Positions 1-4,589 of a DNA stretch of 6,049 nucleotides are shown here, piece after piece (within the stretch, counting starts at the first letter, position 1; every line of letters starts with the position of its first letter). Source of the stretch: Clostridia bacterium (GTDB taxonomy: Bacteria; Bacillota_A; Clostridia; Christensenellales; Aristaeellaceae); the NCBI GenBank assembly GCA_900754775.1, contig CAAEDZ010000339.1, positions 1 to 6,049 of the forward strand, given 5' to 3'. A model generated the notes under the pieces. It saw nothing but the letters and a program-made list of their open reading frames with translations, was not told the origin of the DNA and did not search any database. The position numbers and the translations under genes were made by a program.

Positions 1-2
1 CC

Positions 3-1697
3 AAGGGCCGCCTGCGCGTGCTGGAGGAAAAGACCAACAACGGCCAGGCGCTCATGGGCACCTGCGGCGTGGGCCACACGCGCTGGGCGACGCACGGCGA
101 GCCGAGCGAAGTCAACGCCCATCCGCATTGCAGCGACGACATGAACGTCGTCGGCGTACACAACGGCATCATCGAGAACTATCAGGAACTGAAGGCGAAG
201 ATGATCCGCAAGGGGTACAGCTTCTATTCGCAGACGGATACCGAGGTACTCATCAAGACCGTCGATTACTACTACAAAAAGTACAAGATGGGCCCCATCG
301 ACGCGCTGGCCAAGACCATGGTGCGCGTGCGCGGCTCTTATGCGCTGGCGGTGATGTTCAAGGACTATCCCGGCCAGATCTACGCCGCGCGCAAGGACAG
401 CCCAATGATCATCGGCGTGGGGGAGGGGGAGACGTACCTCGCCTCGGACGTGCCGGCCATTCTCCAATACTGCCGCAGCGTCTATTACATCGACAATCTG
501 GAAATGGCGAAGCTGACGCCCGGCGAGGCGGAGTTTTACAACATCGACGGCGACGTCATCGAAAAGCCCCTGACGCAGATCACATGGGACGCGGAGGCTG
601 CGGAAAAGGGCGGCTACGAGCATTTCATGATGAAGGAGATCCACGAGCAGCCGCGCGCGGTGCGCGACACGCTCGGCTCGGCCATCCATGACGGCGCCAT
701 AGACCTTTCGGCGGCGGGCCTCACCGACGAGGCCATCCGCGGCATCTCGCAGCTCCACTTTGTCGCCTGCGGCTCGGCATACCACGTGTGCATGGCGGCG
801 AAATACGTCGTCGAGGATCTGGCCCGCATGCCGGTGCAGGTAGATCTGGCCTCGGAGTTCCGTTACCGCAAGCCGCTTTTGCGGCCGGACGAGCTGGTGG
901 TCATCATCAGCCAGTCGGGCGAGACGGCGGACAGCCTGGCGGCGCTGCGGGAAGCGAAGGCGCAGGGCGTGCCGACGCTGGGCATCGTCAACGTGGTGGG
1001 CAGTTCCATCGCCCGCGAGGCGGACAACGTCTTTTACACGCTGGCAGGCCCGGAGATCGCCGTGGCCACCACCAAGGCGTATTCGGCGCAGTTGATCGCG
1101 AGCTACCTGCTGGCGGTGCAGTTTGCCAAGGCGCGGGGAACGATCGATGAGCCGGTCTATGCGTCGCTCATCGCGGAATTGCAGTCGCTGCCGGAGAAGA
1201 TCGCCCGCATTCTCGAGGACAAGGAGCGCCTGCAGTGGTTCGCGGCCAAGTATTCGGGCGCGCGCGACGTCTTCTTCCTCGGCCGCGGTCTGGACTACGC
1301 CATCGCTCTGGAAGGCAGCCTGAAGATGAAGGAGATCAGCTATATCCATTCGGAGGCATACGCCGCCGGAGAACTGAAACACGGCACCATCAGCCTCATC
1401 GAGAACGGCACGCTGGTCATCTCCATCGCCACGCAGACGGCGCTGTACGAAAAGATGATCAGCAACATGGTGGAGGTCAAGGCCCGCGGCGGCTACCTGA
1501 TGGGCCTTACCAGCTTCGGCCATTACAGCATGGAGGACACGGCGGACTTCACCGTCTACGTGCCGGGCACAGACGAGCATTTCATGGCCTCGCTGGCGGT
1601 GGTGCCCCTGCAGCTGATGGGCTACTACATCTCCGTGGCCAGAGGTCTGGACGTGGACAAGCCGCGCAACCTCGCCAAGAGCGTCACCGTGGAATAG
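3..1697 (+). CDS. glmS: Glutamine--fructose-6-phosphate aminotransferase (isomerizing), 5'-truncated by the window edge
   Basis: GlmS makes glucosamine-6-phosphate from fructose-6-phosphate and glutamine, the first committed step toward UDP-GlcNAc, peptidoglycan and other amino sugars; it is cytoplasmic. The frame is open from base 3 and already reads KGRLRVLEEK before the GTG at 18, so that GTG is an internal Val codon and not a start. The catalytic Cys and about 47 N-terminal residues lie outside the window (families run about 600 residues; 564 are visible). Seen in order: glutaminase motifs GHTRWATHG (about nt 72-98) and HNGIIENY (about nt 159-182); first SIS sugar-binding domain with FVACGSAYH and ISQSGETADS (about nt 760-935); second SIS domain with FFLGRGLDYAIALEGSLK (about nt 1272-1325) and the SEAYAAGELKHG active-site stretch; and the hallmark C-terminus KPRNLAKSVTVE. 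No frame damage is seen. It stands alone on the plus strand and ends at a strong terminator. Any upstream glmS ribozyme would be out of view. Confidence 0.98.
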   Translation, partial: KGRLRVLEEKTNNGQALMGTCGVGHTRWATHGEPSEVNAHPHCSDDMNVVGVHNGIIENYQELKAKMIRKGYSFYSQTDTEVLIKTVDYYYKKYKMGPIDALAKTMVRVRGSYALAVMFKDYPGQIYAARKDSPMIIGVGEGETYLASDVPAILQYCRSVYYIDNLEMAKLTPGEAEFYNIDGDVIEKPLTQITWDAEAAEKGGYEHFMMKEIHEQPRAVRDTLGSAIHDGAIDLSAAGLTDEAIRGISQLHFVACGSAYHVCMAAKYVVEDLARMPVQVDLASEFRYRKPLLRPDELVVIISQSGETADSLAALREAKAQGVPTLGIVNVVGSSIAREADNVFYTLAGPEIAVATTKAYSAQLIASYLLAVQFAKARGTIDEPVYASLIAELQSLPEKIARILEDKERLQWFAAKYSGARDVFFLGRGLDYAIALEGSLKMKEISYIHSEAYAAGELKHGTISLIENGTLVISIATQTALYEKMISNMVEVKARGGYLMGLTSFGHYSMEDTADFTVYVPGTDEHFMASLAVVPLQLMGYYISVARGLDVDKPRNLAKSVTVE

Positions 1698-1730
1698 GAC
1701 GTCCGCCGCGCGCGGCCCCAAAAATCTGAA

Positions 1731-1765
1731 GGCGTCGGGAGAAGCTCCCGGCGCCTTTGCGTTTT
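1731..1765 (+). terminator. Rho-independent terminator of glmS, probably working in both directions
   Basis: An 11-bp stem (1731-1741 with 1745-1755, a single T-G wobble at 1735/1751) closes a 3-base loop and is followed by TTTGCGTTTT. It begins 33 bases after the glmS stop. Read on the minus strand, the same hairpin is followed by TTCAGATTTTT (1730 down to 1720), so it can also end the convergent minus-strand transcript whose last ORF stops at 1784. In that direction the wobble becomes an A-C mismatch, which makes the stem slightly weaker. Confidence 0.88.
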
Positions 1766-1783
1766 GGGAATACAGCGCGTTGC

Positions 1784-2050
1784 CTAACCGCGTTTTCCTG
1801 CTTCGGGGTAGAGGATGCGGTATTCGACATTCCTTTCCGCCGGGTCGCTCAGAAGCGAATCGGAGAAAGGGGCGGCCAGCTCGCGAAAGATGAGGCAGCG
1901 GGGAAGCACCTGACGCGTGCTGTCGCCCGGGTGGTAACAGCAGACACAGATGCGGGGAATGGCTTCTGTTCGATGCGGGTCCCCAAGCAAAAGCGCGGCC
2001 TTGAGCAGCGCCTGCATATAGTTTTCAACGGTGATCTCCTTCAGTTGCAT
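1784..2050 (-). CDS. Hypothetical protein of 88 residues with a CxCC motif
   Basis: I do not recognise this protein. It starts at ATG 2050, with a possible ribosome binding site GAGAGGA about 11 bases upstream, which is a little far. Codons favour G or C in the third position as in glmS and fucO, which supports real coding. Seen: an N-terminal helical, leucine/alanine-rich stretch (residues 10-23); a cysteine cluster CVCCYH at residues 35-40 plus Cys52, which could bind metal or form disulfides; and a polar C-terminus. There is no signal peptide or clear membrane segment. It follows the secreted-protein gene after a 102-base gap and may be the last gene of the sigma-factor transcript, ending at the bidirectional terminator. 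The frame stays open upstream to the TAG that ends the previous gene, but no ATG, GTG or TTG occurs there, so 2050 is the only reasonable start. The plus-strand ORF over the same bases is judged a shadow. Confidence 0.55.
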   Translation of the reverse strand: MQLKEITVENYMQALLKAALLLGDPHRTEAIPRICVCCYHPGDSTRQVLPRCLIFRELAAPFSDSLLSDPAERNVEYRILYPEAGKRG

Positions 2051-2090
2051 GGAACCGTTTGTCCTCTCGATGCGGAAGAACCCTGCGACT

Positions 2091-2128
2091 GCACGCGCTG
2101 CCGAAGCGCAGGCCAGGGCAGCGCGCGC
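2091..2128. repeat. GC-rich inverted repeat between the secreted-protein gene and the 88-residue ORF
   Basis: Arms 2091-2102 and 2117-2128 pair over 12 positions with one wobble or mismatch, around a 14-base loop. On the minus-strand transcript the hairpin lies about 25 bases past the secreted-protein stop and about 40 bases before the next start. No T-run follows on either strand, so it is a poor intrinsic terminator. It may stabilise the upstream mRNA end or weaken expression of the last gene. These roles are inferred. Confidence 0.5.
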
Positions 2129-2152
2129 GTCGCGTGGCCGTCGTTGCGCTGA

Positions 2153-2566
2153 CTACTTGGCGGTCAAAGCGCTGCTGGTTGTGGTCTTGGTGTCAGAAAC
2201 GCCATCGTCCTCAGCGTAGTATTTTACGTAGACGCGGTATTCGTTGCCGATCGTACCGTTGTAGGAGATGGAGTAAGAGTAGTTGACGCTGTTGTAAGCA
2301 TACTTATTGCTTGCTGATTTCACTTTCTCCCACGAAGACCCCTGCTTTTCCTGCAATTCGATGTAAGAAAAGCCGAGCTTGTCTACGAATTTCTTCGCGG
2401 TTATGTCCAAGGTGAATTTGACCTCTCCATCGCCAAGAGCATAGGCATAGACGAAACGGTCAACGATCAATTCGCTCGCCTTCGGCTGCGGCTCCGCCAT
2501 TGCGGCAAGAGAGCAGGAGAGAAGGGCGATGAGAAGTGCCAATGCCAAAATGCGTTTCATTGTCAT
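2153..2566 (-). CDS. Small secreted protein with N-terminal signal peptide, probable beta-rich fold
   Basis: The 137-residue product has a classic export signal: basic MKR, a hydrophobic core (residues 6-20) and a signal peptidase I site AMA|EP after residue 24. The LLSC at residues 15-18 is a poor lipobox, so a free secreted protein is more likely than a lipoprotein. The mature part (about 113 residues) is rich in alternating hydrophobic/polar and Tyr residues (NSVNYSYSISYNGTIGNEYR), suggesting a small beta-sandwich. It resembles a family of small clostridial secreted proteins (perhaps DUF6147; family name recalled from memory and not checked). No catalytic motif is visible. ATG 2566 directly follows the TGA of the upstream gene. 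GGAGG (2571-2575) sits 4 bases from ATG 2566 and 10 bases from a second ATG at 2560, so the start could be either; both keep the signal peptide. GC content is clearly lower than in glmS or fucO. Being downstream of a sigma factor and a membrane sensor, it is probably an envelope effector or sensor ligand; that role is inference. Confidence 0.85.
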   Translation of the reverse strand: MTMKRILALALLIALLSCSLAAMAEPQPKASELIVDRFVYAYALGDGEVKFTLDITAKKFVDKLGFSYIELQEKQGSSWEKVKSASNKYAYNSVNYSYSISYNGTIGNEYRVYVKYYAEDDGVSDTKTTTSSALTAK

Positions 2567-3046
2567 TCAACCTCCGATTCTTATAGAGTCTACCATTCTT
2601 TTAGCGATTGAAACAGAGAAATTGCCTGAGATTGTTATACATGCGTTGTCATCGATCCATGTCAAGGAAGTTGTGTCAACATTGTTCATGAGAAAATAGC
2701 GTGTGTCGGCAATGACGATCATTTTCTGAAGCGCGGTGTCTGCTTCGAAAGTTGCTTCCAGAAAAGACATGCTCTCCATGTCGGTCATTTCGCGAATCGA
2801 AAGTGAAACATACTCGTTGTCGCACAGCTTATATACAGAAGTAAGCAATGTCGCAGCTCCGACGTCTTGCCGGCTCTGCACGCCCTCCAGCGCAACCCCC
2901 TCCGGCTTCCACGCCGGCAAGCTGACATGGATGTCGTTTTCCATCATCATCTCATAGACGGCATCCCCCCAAACATCCGCAATGTATTCCAGCCCGGACG
3001 CGCCGGCATCGGGCAGCGTGGCGCCCTCGTTGGGCCGAAGCTGCAT
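2567..3046 (-). CDS. C-terminal extracytoplasmic fragment (DUF4367-like) of the broken anti-sigma-like gene
   Basis: This 159-residue open stretch follows the in-frame TGA at 3065-3067. Its first ATG (3046) has no ribosome binding site and no signal peptide, so it is unlikely to be a gene by itself: without the upstream membrane segment the domain could not reach the cell surface. The C-terminal 70 residues (ADTRYFLMNNVDTTSLTWID and onward) have the beta-strand plus final helix layout of DUF4367 domains. Composition changes inside it: the bases below about 2860 are much more AT-rich than those above. Confidence 0.45.
   Translation of the reverse strand: MQLRPNEGATLPDAGASGLEYIADVWGDAVYEMMMENDIHVSLPAWKPEGVALEGVQSRQDVGAATLLTSVYKLCDNEYVSLSIREMTDMESMSFLEATFEADTALQKMIVIADTRYFLMNNVDTTSLTWIDDNACITISGNFSVSIAKRMVDSIRIGG
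2571..2575 (-). promoter_or_regulatory. Ribosome binding site of the secreted-protein gene, inside the upstream gene's last codons
   Basis: GGAGG on the minus strand overlaps the final Ile-Gly-Gly codons of the anti-sigma-like gene, which is followed by TGA and then ATG. This arrangement indicates translational coupling. It also leaves the choice between ATG 2566 (spacing 4) and ATG 2560 (spacing 10) open. Confidence 0.7.
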
Positions 3047-3216
3047 CAGCAGCTGTTCGGCGGCTCACTCATACGCCACGCGCCAGATGTTGACGCCGAG
3101 GGTAAAGCCGGCGGCAGTCATCAACGTCAGCAACACCAGAACCAGGGCCGCGGCGCGCGTCTGGCGCCTGCGCCTTCTGCGGACGGCGATCTGTGCGTCA
3201 TGCTCCCAGTGAAACG

Positions 3217-3408
3217 TCAGCAGGGACAGATGGGCTTTTCTGCGTCCTCCTCCGTGACCGGGGCGATCCGCGCCAGAGCTTGCCGGATCAGGCCGGCATC
3301 GACATCCTGCGCCCTCTTGTGCATTTCGTGCAAAAGCCAGTATTCCACATTTTCGCTGGTCATGCGCCCCAGCTTCTCCGGGGTCATCCTGCGAGCGTCG
3401 CTTTTCAC
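3217..3408 (-). CDS. N-terminal cytoplasmic fragment of the broken anti-sigma-like gene
   Basis: This is a 63-residue ORF if started at GTG 3408, which lies 10 bases past the sigma stop and has AGGGGTGA with 7-base spacing from AGGGG. Alternative starts are ATG 3387 and ATG 3363, which lack a good ribosome binding site at a proper distance. The longer version from ATG 3450 would overlap the sigma gene and has no supporting signal. The natural end after VTEEDAEK (PICPC and stop) looks like out-of-frame sequence. If translated alone, it could be a soluble domain able to touch the sigma factor; this is speculative. Confidence 0.5.
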   Translation of the reverse strand: MKSDARRMTPEKLGRMTSENVEYWLLHEMHKRAQDVDAGLIRQALARIAPVTEEDAEKPICPC

Positions 3409-3412
3409 CCTC

Positions 3413-3420
3413 TCACCCCT
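3413..3420 (-). promoter_or_regulatory. Ribosome binding site choosing GTG 3408 as start of the anti-sigma-like gene
   Basis: Minus-strand AGGGGTGA overlaps the last codon and stop of the sigma gene and lies 4 bases before GTG 3408 (7 bases counted from AGGGG). It supports close coupling of the two genes. Confidence 0.5.
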
Positions 3421-4024
3421 ATACACCCAAGAAGAAGCCGAAATCCACATACAGCGACAACGAAAACAGGAGAAAATTTCCGCGTCCTTTTAGCAATTTC
3501 TCACAAGTTTTGCGCCAGCGCCACAGGGAGACCTCCATGGCACGCACGCTCTTGCCCGTTTGCTTCGCCAGCTCACGCACACAAACGCCCTCGTAGCGGT
3601 GCGCGCGCAGGAGCGCATAGCGGCTCGCCCCAAGGGCGTCGCGCAAAAACGCCTCCGTCTCCGCGGCGTTCAGCGCCTCGGCGACCGGGTCGGCCACGCG
3701 CTCAACGCGCAGCTCGTTTGCGCAGCGTTCGAGGACGCGCTGCTGTCGGTACCAGGCGCGGATGCGGTGGTAGACGACATAGCGAAAGGCCACGATCAGC
3801 CAGCCGGTGATGTTCGGGTGGTTTCGCATCAGCCATTCCTTCCTGCTCATGTCGCAGTAGGTACTGTCCAGCAATTCGTCCAGGTCACCGAGTAACGCCG
3901 GACATAAATGGGCGAGCAGGATGCGCCCCGCTCGCCGTAAGGTCAAATATGTTTCTTTGTAGGTCTCGTCGAACCAGAGCGTGTATCCGCAGTCTTTCAA
4001 AGGCGTCAGCCCCCATTTTTTCAC
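3419..4024 (-). CDS. ECF-like RNA polymerase sigma factor with a hydrophobic C-terminal tail
   Basis: The 201-residue protein has the two-domain plan of ECF (group 4) sigma factors, which direct RNA polymerase to a small set of promoters. A sigma-2 region (about 25-95) contains a DLDELLDSTYCDM helix and HPNITGWLIVAFRYVVYHRI, the 'HPN..GWL' pattern common in clostridial ECF proteins. A sigma-4 region (about 118-180) carries the helix-turn-helix YEGVCVRELAKQTGKSVRAM followed by a basic helix. The last 18 or so residues (FLLFSLSLYVDFGFFLGV) are unusually hydrophobic for a sigma factor. The start is GTG 4024, which overlaps the TGA of the upstream HTH gene (GTGA). No independent ribosome binding site is evident, so translation is probably coupled. 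The next gene is an anti-sigma-like membrane protein. The target promoters cannot be read from this window. Without a search I cannot assign an ECF subgroup. Confidence 0.85.
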   Translation of the reverse strand: MKKWGLTPLKDCGYTLWFDETYKETYLTLRRAGRILLAHLCPALLGDLDELLDSTYCDMSRKEWLMRNHPNITGWLIVAFRYVVYHRIRAWYRQQRVLERCANELRVERVADPVAEALNAAETEAFLRDALGASRYALLRAHRYEGVCVRELAKQTGKSVRAMEVSLWRWRKTCEKLLKGRGNFLLFSLSLYVDFGFFLGV

Positions 4025-4389
4025 TTTCGCAGCCCGGGAAGGGCGGCGATCTCCGCGCAGATCGACAGCATGCCCTTCACAACGTCTCGCGGACAGTCGG
4101 CGACGATCGCCGCGAATGCTTCCTCATAACTTCGCGTCTGACTGGCCTCCGCGGCGCTGCGGACGCTCGCTTCGGTCGCGCCGCGCAGTACTTCTTCATA
4201 CGATGCATTCATAAGGCAGCAAAACCTGTCCAGCGTGTGCAGGGGAATGTGCCGCTCTCCCGATTCAATGCGGCTCCAATGCTCGGAAGACGTATAACCG
4301 AGCTTCTCACTGATCGCCTTTTGCGTCAGATGTGCGTTCAAGCGGATGCGGCGCAGATTCTCGCCCAGTCGCAGGTCGTGCAATTCCAT
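4021..4389 (-). CDS. XRE-family helix-turn-helix transcriptional regulator
   Basis: The 122-residue protein has an N-terminal Cro/CI-type HTH domain (residues about 7-69: LGENLRRIRLNAHLTQKAIS, then GYTSSEHWSRIESGER, then a DRFCCLMNASYEEVL helix), typical of small DNA-binding repressors. The C-terminal 50 residues are helical, with no recognised ligand domain, and could mediate dimer or partner binding. ATG 4389 is chosen because GGGAGG (4395-4400) precedes it by 5 bases and the HTH domain begins there. An upstream in-frame start at 4506 would add 39 residues of non-domain sequence running through the promoter. Its stop overlaps the sigma gene start by 4 bases, so it leads the operon and probably controls it. 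Autoregulation is suggested by dyads in the promoter region but is inferred. Confidence 0.88.
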   Translation of the reverse strand: MELHDLRLGENLRRIRLNAHLTQKAISEKLGYTSSEHWSRIESGERHIPLHTLDRFCCLMNASYEEVLRGATEASVRSAAEASQTRSYEEAFAAIVADCPRDVVKGMLSICAEIAALPGLRK

Positions 4390-4394
4390 GGATG

Positions 4395-4400
4395 CCTCCC
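4395..4400 (-). promoter_or_regulatory. Strong ribosome binding site deciding the XRE regulator start
   Basis: GGGAGG on the minus strand lies 5 bases before ATG 4389. This settles the start in favour of the 122-residue form over the longer ORF from 4506. Confidence 0.8.
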
Positions 4401-4423
4401 GTGTCCCTGAAGTTCTCTTCCAT

Positions 4424-4452
4424 ATTCTACAATCTCGCGTGAGAATTGAAAA
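4424..4452 (-). promoter_or_regulatory. Probable housekeeping (sigma-A type) promoter of the XRE-sigma operon
   Basis: Minus strand: -35 TTTTCA (4447-4452, 4 of 6 consensus), 17-base spacer, -10 TAGAAT (4424-4429, 5 of 6). It predicts a start near 4417 and a leader of about 28 bases containing the GGGAGG site. A small dyad TCTC-GCGT-GAGA (4433-4444) lies centrally in the spacer. Confidence 0.55.
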
Positions 4453-4478
4453 TGGCCCCGAAGACATGGTTGACCGCA

Positions 4479-4497
4479 CAGACAAGATTCGTGTCTG
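4479..4497. promoter_or_regulatory. Dyad CAGACA-N7-TGTCTG upstream of the XRE promoter, candidate operator
   Basis: Perfect 6-bp arms (4479-4484 and 4492-4497) are separated by 7 bases, 19 bases in all, about 27 bases upstream of the proposed -35. The size and symmetry suit a dimeric HTH protein. Which protein binds is unknown; the XRE protein encoded just downstream is the simplest candidate. Confidence 0.35.
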
Positions 4498-4545
4498 AAA
4501 AGTCAAATTTTACAATCATGACAGAGCCGCGCTGCGGAGAACGAC

Positions 4546-4576
4546 GCGCCCCGGCCACATGTCGCAGCCGGGGCGC
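4546..4576 (-). terminator. Probable terminator hairpin after fucO
   Basis: A perfect 10-bp GC stem (4546-4555 with 4567-4576) around an 11-base loop begins 13 bases after the fucO stop codon. In the minus direction it is followed by GTCGTTCT, a weak U-tract, so termination may be partial and some read-through into the XRE operon is possible. On the plus strand no T-run follows. Confidence 0.6.
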
Positions 4577-4589
4577 TTGCTGACGGATA

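Larger units (their letters stand above)
2567..3408 (-). pseudogene. Membrane-anchored anti-sigma-like protein (DUF4367-type), broken by a frameshift and an in-frame stop
   Basis: Three segments together look like one protein. Segment 1 (3408 to 3217, GTG start with AGGGGTGA at 3413-3420) is a short soluble helical domain reading MTSENVEYWLLHEMHKRAQD, ending in a TGA at 3217-3219. Segment 2 is in another frame (codons with first base at 3235, 3232 and so on): AHLSLLTFHWEHD, an Arg-rich stretch, then the membrane segment AAALVLVLLTLMTAAGF (about 3150-3105), ending at an in-frame TGA, 3065-3067. Segment 3, in the same frame as segment 2, runs to the stop at 2567 and holds an extracytoplasmic domain whose end (LTWIDDNACITISGN, then IAKRMVDSIRI) resembles DUF4367. 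Cytoplasmic helix, one membrane pass, outer domain, directly after a sigma gene: this is the usual plan of an anti-sigma or sensor protein. A -1 shift at A-AAG (3235-3238) would join segments 1 and 2. Two lesions in about 175 bases favour decay or sequence error. Confidence 0.72.

Noticed and set aside
18..20. GTG as the glmS start codon
   Set aside because: The reading frame is open to the window edge with GlmS-like sequence (KGRLRVLEEK), and the glutaminase domain would lack its N-terminal catalytic Cys. It is an internal Val.
1705..1716. Palindrome GCCGCGCGCGGC just after glmS
   Set aside because: Simple alternating GC sequence in a GC-rich genome, with no link to a promoter or terminator.
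1757..2152. Plus-strand ORF of 131 codons downstream of glmS
   Set aside because: It begins inside the terminator tail, has no ribosome binding site, and lies antisense to the better-supported 88-residue minus-strand ORF.
3065..3067. TGA read as tryptophan or selenocysteine
   Set aside because: Conserved genes here use TGG for Trp, TGA serves as the natural stop of the XRE gene, and the site lies in a non-catalytic juxtamembrane stretch with a second lesion nearby. Decay or sequence error is simpler.
3193..3810. Long plus-strand ORFs opposite the sigma and anti-sigma-like genes (also 2867-3493 and 3560-3895)
   Set aside because: Low-complexity Arg/Ala/Pro-rich products without domains, antisense to recognisable sigma-factor sequence; typical shadows in GC-rich DNA.
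4390..4506. 39-residue N-terminal extension of the XRE regulator
   Set aside because: It runs through the promoter and the GGGAGG site, and adds no domain sequence.
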